A stretch of 64,000 bases of DNA from contig JADCRD010000001.1 of the NCBI GenBank assembly GCA_014946745.1, forward strand, positions 372,001 to 436,000, in the 5' to 3' direction. Both the position numbers and the translations under genes were made by a program. Within the stretch, counting starts at the first letter, position 1. The number at the start of each line of letters is the position of its first letter. This document shows positions 1 through 10,393 of the stretch, in pieces. The notes under the pieces were generated by a model. The model ran no database searches. It was not told where the DNA came from and was given only the letters and a program-made list of their open reading frames with translations. The stretch comes from Lysobacterales bacterium (GTDB taxonomy: Bacteria; Pseudomonadota; Gammaproteobacteria; Xanthomonadales; Xanthomonadaceae).

Positions 1-462
1 CGCCGCATCCAGCAGCGTCGCTCGCGCATCCATGGCAACGGCGTGTTCGCGGCGGCCGACCTTCCGGCCGGCACGCGGCTGGTCGAGTACAAGGGCCTGC
101 GCCGCACCCACGAAGACGCCGATGAGCGCTACGGCGACAGCCTCGATACGGGGCACACGTTTCTGTTCACCTTGAACGACGACTACCTGATCGATGCCAA
201 CGTCGATGGCAACGTCGCGCGCTGGATCAACCACAGCTGCGCGCCAAACTGCCAGGCGGTGCTGGAGGAGGACCCCAAGGGCAATCCTCAGCGCGATCGC
301 GTGTTCATCGAAAGCCTGCGCGACATCGCCGCCGGCGAAGAGCTGACCTACAACTACGGCATCCGCCTCTCGGTGCCGCACACCGCCAAGCTGAAGAAGC
401 AGTGGGCCTGCCGCTGCGGTGCGGACGCGTGCACGGGGACGATGCTGCAGCCGAAGGGCTGA
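1..462 (+). CDS. SET-domain protein, probable lysine methyltransferase (5' truncated)
   Basis: The frame is open from base 1, so the start lies left of the window; the GTG at 43 is internal, because the preceding codons read into the SET motif ending HGNGVFA. Visible in order: the HGNGVFA loop, VEYKG, the RWINHSCAPNC pseudoknot segment, ELTYNYG, and a post-SET cysteine cluster (CRCGADACTGTM). The first motifs bind S-adenosylmethionine and shape the active site in SET enzymes; the cysteines normally hold zinc. The family methylates protein lysines; small bacterial members occur in Xanthomonadales and chlamydiae. The substrate cannot be told from the sequence. The gene converges on the next one with a 40-base gap. 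I am sure of the fold, not the target. Confidence 0.85.
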   Translation, partial: RRIQQRRSRIHGNGVFAAADLPAGTRLVEYKGLRRTHEDADERYGDSLDTGHTFLFTLNDDYLIDANVDGNVARWINHSCAPNCQAVLEEDPKGNPQRDRVFIESLRDIAAGEELTYNYGIRLSVPHTAKLKKQWACRCGADACTGTMLQPKG

Positions 463-502
463 TTCAGGGCAGGCCGTGCGCGCCTTGCTGCGCGCGCTTC
501 CT

Positions 503-1342
503 TCAGAGCTCGATGTGATCCACTCCGCGCCACGCGTCCAGTGCCTCCAGCACGGTCTGCAGTGCCATTGCGACCGGTTCCGCGTGCAGGGGCTCGCGCT
601 CCAGGCCTTCGATGTGGCCGAACAGGGCCTGACGCAGGGCGTCCAAGCCGAAGACGCGCTGCAGCAGGTCGGCGAGCAGGCGCTCGAACTCGCCCGGGGT
701 GGGGCTGATGCGCAGCTGATTGAACAGTGCGGACAGCGCAATGAACAGGGGCGCGGCCTCAGCGCCGAGGCCATGGTCCTCCGGCCGGTAGTCGAGGTAG
801 GCGCGTTCGGCGTCGGTCCAGATCCGGTAGGACAGCCGCGCCAGCGAGTGGTACAGCGGGCCGTCGCTGATCAAGGCCACCAGCAGGCGTCCGCGATGCG
901 CGAGCACGCTGCCGGCGGCGCTGGCCCACTCGCCGCTGCGCAGAAAGTCGGTGAGCTTCAGCTGCTCGGCAAAGGGCGCGGCCTGCAGCTGATCGAAAAT
1001 CAGCAGGCTGCGCTCGCTTTCGGAGAAGGCGCAGGCCTCAGTGATGCAGCGCTCGAAGGCGGGCAGGGGGGCTTCCGGCGGCGCCAGGCTGCCGTCCTCC
1101 AGCTGCACGGGCAGCAGCATGGGGGCCGGCTCGGCCTGGCTGAAGTCGTGGTAGAGCACGTGCGGGTATTCGAGCGCTGCGCCCAGTGCGTTGGCGAAGG
1201 CGGTCTTGCGGCGGCCGGCGCTGCCGTCGACGTGCAGACAGCGCACGTGATCGAGCTTCGCGGCGAACAGGCAGTCCAGCGCGAAGCCGTAGTCGGTGTT
1301 GCTTTCGAAGCCGTGCAGGGCCAGCGAACGGCGCAGGTTCAT
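503..1342 (-). CDS. Conserved hypothetical protein with degenerate P-loop
   Basis: 279 aa from the ATG at 1342, chosen because MNLRRSLALHGFES starts cleanly; the frame continues 18 codons upstream to 1396. No named family recognised. Around residue 40 there is a Walker-A-like stretch, HVDGSAGRRKTAFANAL, in which the glycine before the lysine is replaced by arginine. A hydrophobic strand ending in Asp (SLLIFDQLQ) could be a Walker B. The rest is leucine/alanine-rich and helical, with no signal peptide or membrane segment. It could be an AAA-like ATPase or an inactive relative. It converges with the SET gene, and the next gene on the same strand is the S1/P1 nuclease, 139 bases upstream. Confidence 0.6.
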   Translation of the reverse strand: MNLRRSLALHGFESNTDYGFALDCLFAAKLDHVRCLHVDGSAGRRKTAFANALGAALEYPHVLYHDFSQAEPAPMLLPVQLEDGSLAPPEAPLPAFERCITEACAFSESERSLLIFDQLQAAPFAEQLKLTDFLRSGEWASAAGSVLAHRGRLLVALISDGPLYHSLARLSYRIWTDAERAYLDYRPEDHGLGAEAAPLFIALSALFNQLRISPTPGEFERLLADLLQRVFGLDALRQALFGHIEGLEREPLHAEPVAMALQTVLEALDAWRGVDHIEL

Positions 1343-1481
1343 GGCGACGGAGGGTTCGCGCGACGCCCGCGAAGCGGGGCGCGGCGAGTCTAGCAAGCGC
1401 GGCCTTGCGTGCCGCTGTGCAGGCCTTGGGAAGCCGCTGGGCTGCGCGCGAACTTCGAGCGCAGCGCCGTCGAGGCGCGGA

Positions 1482-2279
1482 TCAGCGCCCGAGGTCGGCC
1501 TCCAGCACTGCCGCGAGGCGCGCTGCCGCGAGCCGCATCCGGGCCTCGGCGACCGGCCGCGTGCGCTCGATATAGCTGCGGTCGATGAAGCGCTTGTCCG
1601 GGTAGATGCCCGCGGATTCGATCAGGGCGCAGGACTCCTCCGCCCAGCGCGCTGCCGACGCCGCGCCGACCTCGCCCGGCGCGGGCAGAGGCGACTGCAG
1701 CAGGTGCTCGACCAGGGCGGGGCGATCCAGTTCCAGGGTGTCGACCAGCAGGCCGTCCCACAAGGCGTGCAGGTTCGAGCCCATGCGGTTGAGGCGGATC
1801 TGGGTGTCGTTGCCGCCGCGGTCGAAGCCATAGCCCGCGTGCAGCGGCTGGTGGATGTCGCCGACGAAATGCACGACGAACTTGAGTGCCTCCACGCGTC
1901 GTTCGCGCGGCGTGGACGGAACGCGCAACGCGGCGCGCTGGGCCTTTAGCGCGCCGATGACGCAGTTGCCGTCGGCGCAGTCGCGCTCGGGCCGGTACCG
2001 GCAGGCGCCCTGCGGGAAGTTCACGAAGTGCCAGCGTCCAGTGTGGCGCCAGATCTCCTGGTCACGCACTTCGTCTGGCCAGGTCGACACCGCCGCCAAG
2101 GTGGGCGTGGGCTCATCGACCAGCAGCGCGCCGACGGCGGCGCGCGTGCCCGCCGGCAGCTGCCGCTCGGCGATCTCGGCGATGGTCTGATGGCCCTTGA
2201 AGCTCCACGCCTGCGCCGGGTGGGAGCAGGCCAAAGGCAGCACGATCAGGAGCAATAGAAGTCGGAGTGCAGACGGCAT
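1482..2279 (-). CDS. S1/P1-type zinc nuclease, secreted
   Basis: 265 aa. The ATG at 2279 gives an immediate signal peptide (MPSALRLLLLLIVLPLA...AQA), and cleavage would leave Trp as residue 1 of WSFKGH. In this family the N-terminal Trp and the following His bind the trinuclear zinc centre, so the start and cleavage site support each other. The other ligands are present: Asp in TWPDEVR, His in WHFVN, HFVGDIHQPLH, and NLHALWD. S1/P1 nucleases are periplasmic or extracellular enzymes that cut single-stranded nucleic acid and remove 3' phosphates from nucleotides; a phospholipase C-like specificity is the alternative because the fold is shared. Divergent from gap across about 270 bases. Confidence 0.88.
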   Translation of the reverse strand: MPSALRLLLLLIVLPLACSHPAQAWSFKGHQTIAEIAERQLPAGTRAAVGALLVDEPTPTLAAVSTWPDEVRDQEIWRHTGRWHFVNFPQGACRYRPERDCADGNCVIGALKAQRAALRVPSTPRERRVEALKFVVHFVGDIHQPLHAGYGFDRGGNDTQIRLNRMGSNLHALWDGLLVDTLELDRPALVEHLLQSPLPAPGEVGAASAARWAEESCALIESAGIYPDKRFIDRSYIERTRPVAEARMRLAAARLAAVLEADLGR

Positions 2280-2476
2280 GCGTTCGGATCGATGCGAGCG
2301 GGGGCGCGAGTCTGACAGGCGCGCGCGGCGACGGGGGCAAGGGAAGGTGAACTTGGCCGCGCCGGATCTACCCACCCGCTGCGCCTCGCGCGCTCGGGGG
2401 AGAGGCCCGTTCGCGCGAGCGCATGCGCTTTCGGACCTGTGCGCCGAGGCGAATCGAAATGCGAGGGCCTGCGCAC

Positions 2477-2515
2477 TACACTAGCGCGCTCGGCCGGGCC
2501 GTCCCGGCTGTTTTC
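2477..2515 (+). promoter_or_regulatory. Candidate gap promoter -10 and leader hairpin
   Basis: TACACT at 2477-2482 is a plausible -10; the matching -35 (TCGAAA, 2454-2459, 17-base spacer) is weak. Just downstream a six-pair G/C hairpin (GCCGGG 2493-2498, CCCGGC 2503-2508) is followed by TGTTTT, the form of an intrinsic terminator, yet it sits about 40 bases before the gap start and no plus-strand gene lies upstream. Attenuation or a 5' stabilising stem are both possible. Confidence 0.4.
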
Positions 2516-2553
2516 CCGCCCCTGGCATCCACGCCCTCACGAGGACTCGAGCA

Positions 2554-3567
2554 ATGACGATCAAGGTCGCGATCAACGGTTATGGCCGCATCGGCCGCAA
2601 TGTGCTGCGCGCGCTGTACGAGGCCAAGCGCACCAGCGAGATCCAGATCGTCGCGATCAACGACCTGGGCGATGCCGAGACCAATGCCCACCTGACCCAG
2701 TACGACACCGCCCACGGCCGCTTCCCGGGTGAGGTCGCGGTCGATGGCGGTGACCTGATCGTCAACGGCGACCGCATCAAGGTGTTCGCCGAGCGCGACC
2801 CGTCCAAGCTGCCCTGGGGCGCCCACGGCGTCGACGTGGTGTTCGAGTGCACCGGCCTGTTCACCAGCAAGGCCAAGGCCGCGGCCCACATCGCCGGCGG
2901 CGCCAAGAAAGTGATCATCTCGGCGCCGGGCGGCAGCGATGTCGACGGCACCTTCGTGTTCGGCGTCAACCACGACCAGTTGAAGGCTGCGCACGATGTC
3001 ATCAGCAATGCCAGCTGCACCACCAACTGCCTGGCGCCCCTGGCCAAGGTGCTGCACGACGCCATCGGCATCGAGCACGGCCTGATGACCACCATCCACG
3101 CCTACACCAATGATCAGGTGCTGACCGACGTCTACCACTCGGACCTGCGTCGTGCGCGCTCGGCCACGATGAGCCAGATCCCGACCAAGACCGGCGCCGC
3201 CGCCGCGGTCGGCCTGGTGCTGCCCGAGTTGAACGGCAAGCTGGACGGCTTCGCCATGCGCGTGCCGACCATCAATGTATCGGTCGTGGATCTGACCTTC
3301 GTCGCCAAGCGCGCGACGACCAAGGACGAGATCGATGGCCTCGTCCGCGCCGCCGCCCAAGGCCCGCTGAAGGGCATCCTCGACATCAATACCAAGCCCT
3401 TGGTCAGCGTCGACTTCAACCACAACCCGCACAGCTCGGTCTACGACGCCACCCAGACCCGCGTCATGCAGGGCACGATGGTCAAGGTGCTCAGCTGGTA
3501 CGACAACGAGTGGGGTTTCTCGAACCGCATGCTCGACATGGCGGTTGCGCTGATGGCAGCCAAGTAA
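2554..3567 (+). CDS. gap: Glyceraldehyde-3-phosphate dehydrogenase
   Basis: 337 aa, full length. Converts glyceraldehyde-3-phosphate, phosphate and NAD+ to 1,3-bisphosphoglycerate in glycolysis and gluconeogenesis; cytosolic homotetramer. The N-terminal dinucleotide fold begins [10 protein letters not shown]. The catalytic cysteine is Cys155 in [12 protein letters not shown], and the C-terminal half has the usual [11 protein letters not shown]. Asp37 at the end of the second strand favours NAD over NADP. The start is supported by GAGGA upstream. Erythrose-4-phosphate dehydrogenase is the nearest alternative, but the active-site region is GAPDH-like. It stands alone here rather than next to pgk. 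Confidence 0.95.
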   Translation: MTIKVAINGYGRIGRNVLRALYEAKRTSEIQIVAINDLGDAETNAHLTQYDTAHGRFPGEVAVDGGDLIVNGDRIKVFAERDPSKLPWGAHGVDVVFECTGLFTSKAKAAAHIAGGAKKVIISAPGGSDVDGTFVFGVNHDQLKAAHDVISNASCTTNCLAPLAKVLHDAIGIEHGLMTTIHAYTNDQVLTDVYHSDLRRARSATMSQIPTKTGAAAAVGLVLPELNGKLDGFAMRVPTINVSVVDLTFVAKRATTKDEIDGLVRAAAQGPLKGILDINTKPLVSVDFNHNPHSSVYDATQTRVMQGTMVKVLSWYDNEWGFSNRMLDMAVALMAAK

Positions 3568-3591
3568 GCGCCTGCAAGGTCTGAACGGACG

Positions 3592-3625
3592 CGCGAACGC
3601 CCACCCCGAGCGGTGGGCGTTCGCG
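3592..3625 (+). terminator. Strong hairpin after gap
   Basis: Perfect 14-pair stem (CGCGAACGCCCACC at 3592-3605 with its complement at 3612-3625) and a six-base loop, 25 bases after the gap stop. There is no U-tract, so it may act with Rho or protect the 3' end rather than be a classical intrinsic terminator. Confidence 0.55.
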
Positions 3626-3756
3626 TATGTGGCGTCTGCGTTCCATTGCACGCGGTGGAGCTGCGCCAGAAGGGCGCGCGTGCCTGGCGCTGAGCACCGC
3701 GCGAGGTTGTATTGCCCTCAGACGACAATCCGCAGGCAACAGAACCCAAATCCTTG

Positions 3757-3837
3757 CCCTCGCGCTCTGCGCTCAGGCGCTCATCCGCATTCGGACCGGT
3801 GGTCCGTAAACACGCCTCTTCGCTCCCCAATCCCGGC
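3757..3837. repeat. Dispersed intergenic repeat, copy 1 (GGACCRGTGGTCC type)
   Basis: About 80 bases that recur, roughly 80-85% identical by eye, at 17591-17680 in the same orientation. The core is the palindrome GGACCGGTGGTCC at 3793-3805, followed by a shared CACGCCTCTTC. This copy ends directly before the start of the next gene, so it forms part of that gene's leader. Confidence 0.65.
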
Positions 3838-3846
3838 TCTAAAGCC

Positions 3847-5370
3847 ATGAAAAAATTCCTGATCATCGCCGTCGGCGTGCTGATGCTGGTTGTGATCGGC
3901 CTTGAGCCGGTGCTGCGCAGCTTCCGCTACGACATCGAGACAGCGCAGCTCGAAGCACCGGACAGCGGCCGCTTCACCCGCAGCGTCAGCTGCTGGTTCG
4001 GCGACGGCTGGCTTGAGCGCAGTGAATGCGCCTGGCTGTACCCGAGCCAGCAGGGCGAGGCGATGACCGCGCTGCCCGTTGTGATCCTGCGCAGCGGTCT
4101 GCTCACGCGCTCGGAAACGGCGACGGTCTATCTCAGCGGCGGCCCCGGCGGCTCCAGCTATCTGTACGAGGAGGCCATGCCCTGGTGGCGCGACTGGATG
4201 CAGCAGCGCATGGGCCTCGATCACGACCTCGTGCTCTACGACCAGCGCGGTACCGGTTACGCCACGCCTCGCCTCGACTGTCCCGAGTACGATGCCGCTG
4301 CGCGCCGGCTAATTCTCGAAGGTGCATCGATCGACGCGCAGTGGAAAGAGACCGTGCCACTGCTGGAGGCCTGTGCTGCGGAGGTGCCGCAGGCCGAGCG
4401 ACGCGAGGGCCTGTATTCCACCGCCACCGCCGCCCAGGACCTGCGCGAACTGGTGCGCGCTCTGCGCGAGGAGTTCGGCTATCGCGAGGTGCACATCTAC
4501 GGCGTGTCCTACGGCACGCGTCTCGCCCAGGTCGCGCTGGCCGACCCCTTGGAGGGCGTCGGCCGCATTGTTCTGGATGGCTTCTATCCCGCCGGGCTTG
4601 AACTCATCGGCCGCTTCGCCGACGACTACGCCAAGCTGCTCGCCGCGGCACAGACGCAGTGCGAGGCCCAGGCCGGATGCGCCGGCGCCAGCCTGCGCAC
4701 GCTGCTGGCAGAGGCACTGCAGCGGCTGTCCGCGCAGCCCGTGCAGATCGCCCTGCCGGCCTTCGAGGACGCCGCGGCCCAAGCCGGCGCGCAGCCCGAG
4801 ACGCTGCGCCTCACCCCCGAAAATCTGTTCGCGCTCGTTGAAGCCCAGCTCACCTTCGGCCTGCCCGTGGCCGAGCTGCATGCCCTGCTGCAGCAGGCCG
4901 CGCGCGGTGAGTTCGATGCGCGCTGGGAGGAACTCGCCGCCGACTGGGTCTACACCCTGGACGACCCCGAGTTCAGCACCCTGTCGATGGCCCTGATCGA
5001 ATGCCGCGACAACCCGCCGCTGCGCCGCGAGACCGTGGCGGCCGCGATCAAGGCTCACCCCGACTGGGCGGCCCTGATGCACACGCCCGACATCGCCTTC
5101 GAGCAGTGCGGCCGACTCGGCGTGCGCCCGCAGCCGCTGCGCCCCAGCGTGATCCGCCAGCCCACCCTGCTGCTGGCCGCCGAGTTCGACCCGCGCACGC
5201 CCACCGTTCCGGCGCTGGAGCAGGCGCAGGGCTTCACCCAGCTGCAGACCCTGGTGCTGCCGCGCAGCGGCCACAGCATGACCGACCTGGACGACTGCGC
5301 TGCGGCTGCGGCGGGGGCGTTCCTGAATCGGGGTGCTGCGCCGCCGGAGCGGTGTGTGACGGTCCCTTGA
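3847..5370 (+). CDS. Alpha/beta hydrolase, TAP / prolyl-aminopeptidase-like, membrane-anchored or exported
   Basis: 507 aa from the ATG at 3847. An in-frame start 45 codons upstream would translate the dispersed repeat, so it was rejected. The N-terminus (MKKFLIIAVGVLMLVVIGLE) is a signal peptide or anchor. Order: SGGPGGSS oxyanion loop (about 97-104), YDQRGTGYATP (131-141), nucleophile elbow GVSYG with Ser221, a helical cap, Asp448 in EFDPRTP, His476 in PRSGHSMTD. The GGPGG and DQRGTG motifs and the C-terminal TAP-like part are typical of SlpD/Tricorn-interacting-factor and prolyl-iminopeptidase relatives, which release N-terminal residues from peptides. All three catalytic residues are present; the exact substrate is unknown. 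Confidence 0.85.
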   Translation: MKKFLIIAVGVLMLVVIGLEPVLRSFRYDIETAQLEAPDSGRFTRSVSCWFGDGWLERSECAWLYPSQQGEAMTALPVVILRSGLLTRSETATVYLSGGPGGSSYLYEEAMPWWRDWMQQRMGLDHDLVLYDQRGTGYATPRLDCPEYDAAARRLILEGASIDAQWKETVPLLEACAAEVPQAERREGLYSTATAAQDLRELVRALREEFGYREVHIYGVSYGTRLAQVALADPLEGVGRIVLDGFYPAGLELIGRFADDYAKLLAAAQTQCEAQAGCAGASLRTLLAEALQRLSAQPVQIALPAFEDAAAQAGAQPETLRLTPENLFALVEAQLTFGLPVAELHALLQQAARGEFDARWEELAADWVYTLDDPEFSTLSMALIECRDNPPLRRETVAAAIKAHPDWAALMHTPDIAFEQCGRLGVRPQPLRPSVIRQPTLLLAAEFDPRTPTVPALEQAQGFTQLQTLVLPRSGHSMTDLDDCAAAAAGAFLNRGAAPPERCVTVP

Positions 5371-6624
5371 TCAGTCCTTTGCCAGCGCATTCGCCAGCGC
5401 CTGCACACGCGCGCCGAAGTCCGCGTAGTCATGGCCTGCGCCGGGGCTTGGCCGTTCGCGGATCTGGCGTACCGCCACCAGCTCCGCTTTGGGAATCACC
5501 ACGAGGTACTGCCCAAGCCAGCCCCGCGCTTCGTAGGCTTCGATGGGACCCTCCTCAGGATGGAAGGGTCGCCAGGGCCCCACACCGTGCGGTTCGATCA
5601 GTAGTCGCTGCCACTCCCTGCGCCAGTCCTTGCCGAGCTGGGTGCCAAGCGCGGCATACAGCTGCTCGGCCGAATCGAAATGGCGCCCGAGCAGCGGCCG
5701 TAGCTTTGCGGTGAACTCAGGCGGTACGCCCGCGCGCTCGACCATTGCGAGGCTCTCTGCGTCTGCACGAAAGCGCACCCACGCGCTGGATCGCCACCAC
5801 AGCAAACCCAACGAGGGGTCGAGTCTTGAGGCCCCGAGCATCGTCTCGACGTAGCTATCGGGAACGATCTGCTGATCGCCGGCCCGTCCGCGCTGCAGGA
5901 CCAGCTGACCTATCGCCGCCAGTCCGCGCGCATCCAGTGTCAGCCCGGCCATGGCATAGGGATTTCCGCTGGGATCTCGATGCCATGGCCCTGCGCTCAC
6001 GCCGAGCGGATCCAGCAGGCGGCGCTGGATGTAGGCATCCATCGGCTCGCCGCTGGCGCGTTCGATGATTCCCGCCAGCAGGTTCACCGCCTTGTTGTTG
6101 TAGGCGATTTGGGTGCCAGGCCGGTGGCTCAACTCCGCGGCAAGCGCCAGCTGCACGGCATCGGGCGCAGGATAGATTTCGACCCGCGTATCGCCCACGT
6201 TCTGAAGGCCCGAGCTGTGATCGAGCAGCATGCGCACGGTAATCGCCTGTTTCGCGCCCTGCTTCCATTCGGGAAACCAAGTGTGCACGGGCGAATCCAG
6301 CGATTCGATCCGACCCTCGCCGATCAGAGCGCCCACGGCCAGCGCCACCACCGACTTGGTGACCGACATCGTTTCGAGGACTGGCGCAGGGTGCGAGGCG
6401 TAGCGCTCGAGTACCGGCTTGCCGTCGACCAGTACCAGCACGCTGTCGCTGTGCGAGTTCTGTGCACCTGCCTCAATGTGGTCGAGTGCCGCCTTTGCAT
6501 CGACGGAGAGGGCCGCAGCTCCAAGGGTCGCGCTGGAGGCGGTGAGCAGGAGTGCAAGCAGGGTGAGCTGCGCTCGCTTCACTCGGCGTGGCGGTTCCGA
6601 TATGGCCCGCGTTCGCGATGGCAT
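5371..6624 (-). CDS. Serine beta-lactamase-like hydrolase, exported
   Basis: 417 aa from the ATG at 6624; in-frame codons further upstream run into repeat-bearing DNA. A basic N-terminus and hydrophobic segment ending near residue 38 look like a signal peptide. The class C / penicillin-binding fold is marked by SVTK (Ser87, Lys90), YNN (Tyr175, Asn177) and a C-terminal GWLGQYLVVIP strand. Such proteins include esterases, D-aminopeptidases and peptidoglycan hydrolases as well as AmpC; nothing here shows real beta-lactamase activity. It converges on the preceding hydrolase: the two stop codons abut at 5370/5371, so transcripts from either side must overlap. Confidence 0.82.
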   Translation of the reverse strand: MPSRTRAISEPPRRVKRAQLTLLALLLTASSATLGAAALSVDAKAALDHIEAGAQNSHSDSVLVLVDGKPVLERYASHPAPVLETMSVTKSVVALAVGALIGEGRIESLDSPVHTWFPEWKQGAKQAITVRMLLDHSSGLQNVGDTRVEIYPAPDAVQLALAAELSHRPGTQIAYNNKAVNLLAGIIERASGEPMDAYIQRRLLDPLGVSAGPWHRDPSGNPYAMAGLTLDARGLAAIGQLVLQRGRAGDQQIVPDSYVETMLGASRLDPSLGLLWWRSSAWVRFRADAESLAMVERAGVPPEFTAKLRPLLGRHFDSAEQLYAALGTQLGKDWRREWQRLLIEPHGVGPWRPFHPEEGPIEAYEARGWLGQYLVVIPKAELVAVRQIRERPSPGAGHDYADFGARVQALANALAKD

Positions 6625-6728
6625 GGCGTTCAGCGCCCTTGCGTGTACGGTGGATGGACTTCTATTGGATGCCCGGTAGCGCCCTGAGTGGCTGCCGCCG
6701 AAGCATCGGCCTTGACCCACCGCGACCC

Positions 6729-6994
6729 GACTCTCGACGTGTCGCGGTCTTTCCTGCCTGGAGTTCAGCCGGAGCGCGTCATTGCCGATGCGTCAGGTGT
6801 CGGAGGACGTCCGGGCCGTGTAGCGGTGGGTCAAGACCCACCCTACGCCGGGCGGTGAGACGCGACTCTCGACGTGTTGCGATCGTTCCTGCCTGGAGTT
6901 CAGCCGGAACGGGTCATTGCCGATGCGTCAGGTGTCGGAGGAAGTCCGGGCCGTGTAGCGGTGGGTCAAGACCCACCCTATGCCGGGCGGTGAG
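6729..6994. repeat. Tandem duplication, 135-base period, each unit carrying a GGTGGGTC palindrome
   Basis: Unit 1 runs about 6729-6859 and unit 2 about 6864-6994, nearly identical. Both contain the palindrome GGTGGGTCAAGACCCACC (6825-6842 and 6960-6977). The same palindrome in opposite orientation occurs twice at 37.6-37.8 kb, again in tandem, so this is a genomic repeat family resembling REP elements. Confidence 0.8.
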
Positions 6995-7021
6995 GCCGGC
7001 ACGGGTCTGGAGTCCGAAGTC

Positions 7022-7056
7022 CGAACCTCGAACCTCGAACCTCGAACCTCGAACCT
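7022..7056. repeat. CGAACCT heptamer, five perfect tandem copies
   Basis: Five uninterrupted seven-base units followed by a degenerate sixth. The period equals that of the GGGATTC/GGGGATT arrays seen near 17.2, 17.4, 18.5 and 18.7 kb. A likely site of copy-number change. Confidence 0.8.
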
Positions 7057-7090
7057 CGAACTCTGAACCGTGAATCCCGAATCCCGGCTC

Positions 7091-9721
<2,631 letters not shown>

Positions 9722-9854
9722 GGGCTGAAGGCGCGGGCAGGGGGCGGGCAAGGGACCTCGAATGATGCCCCATGCTGCGCTGCAGTGCCACGCAAGACGC
9801 GGCCACAAGTCATGGCCTTGGACAAGCGGGTCTCTGCCACGCTTCGCTCGCCTG

Positions 9855-9892
9855 AAAAGGCAAAGGCCGGGCGAACGCCCGGCCTTTGCCTT
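9855..9892 (-). terminator. Intrinsic terminator of the small secreted protein gene
   Basis: A 17-base perfect inverted repeat (AAGGCAAAGGCCGGGCG at 9857-9873 with 9876-9892). On the minus strand it is followed by four T residues (9858-9855). It lies 18 bases past the stop of the gene ending at 9911. Confidence 0.85.
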
Positions 9893-9910
9893 AGGGACAC
9901 TGCCCGCCGA

Positions 9911-10228
9911 TCAGAAGCTGCGGCTGATCGAGGGGTCGAGTCGGATCAGGGCTTCGCTGATTGTGGTGGCGCCGGTGCGATCAAGATCTTCGCGGGTGTA
10001 GACGCGACCCGGCGAGCTGCAGCTGCCGCGCGGACGCTTGATGCGGCTGGCGGTGGCGTCCGGACACAGGCGATCGAGTCGGGCGCTGCGCTTCTCTTTC
10101 TCGGACGCGGCGACGGCGTTGGCGGCCTCGGCGCTGTCGGCAGGTTCGGCCTTGGGTTCGGCGGCCTGCAGGCTGGCGCCGGCCAGCAGCAGGGCAATGG
10201 CAGAGGCAAGGATCAGTAAACGGCTCAT
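9911..10228 (-). CDS. Small exported protein with TonB-plug-like C-terminal motif
   Basis: 105 aa. The ATG at 10228 is preceded by GAGGAG, and the N-terminus is a clear signal peptide (MSRLLILASAIALLLAGASLQA). The mature part has an acidic/alanine-rich stretch, two cysteines (LCPDATASRIKRPRGSCSS) and then VYTREDLDRTGATTISEAL followed by IRLDPSI. That last stretch resembles the start of the plug domain of TonB-dependent receptors (x-REDLxxTGAxTIxEALRxLDP), but no barrel follows: the gene ends there, with its own terminator. Function unknown; periplasmic location inferred. It may be a detached plug-like peptide or convergent similarity. Confidence 0.75.
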   Translation of the reverse strand: MSRLLILASAIALLLAGASLQAAEPKAEPADSAEAANAVAASEKEKRSARLDRLCPDATASRIKRPRGSCSSPGRVYTREDLDRTGATTISEALIRLDPSISRSF

Positions 10229-10393
10229 GGGAATCTCCTCGACGGGCAACAGCGACATCGAGGAGGGAAGCTGCGCCCGCGCGTTCGCAAGGTCAAGTGC
10301 CGCACCGTGCTCGTGGATCAGGCCCCGCGCCTTCGTTCGTGCGGCGCTCAGCTTGCTGAATGGGTCGGGGCGGCGGCGCGAGGGGGTCCGGGA

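Larger units (their letters stand above)
6625..7090. repeat. Repeat-filled spacer between two minus-strand genes
   Basis: 466 bases without a gene. It holds a partial GACCCACC half-palindrome near 6713-6722, a 135-base-period tandem duplication (6729-6994), five perfect copies of the heptamer CGAACCT (7022-7056), and GAATCCC repeats up to the alaS stop. No convincing promoter was recognised for the hydrolase on its left. Confidence 0.75.

Noticed and set aside
3712-3846. Longer start for the alpha/beta hydrolase
   Set aside because: It would translate the dispersed intergenic repeat and hide the signal sequence beginning MKKFLII.
7022-7056. Possible CRISPR-like array
   Set aside because: The units are only seven bases with no spacers, and there is no cas gene; it is a simple tandem repeat.
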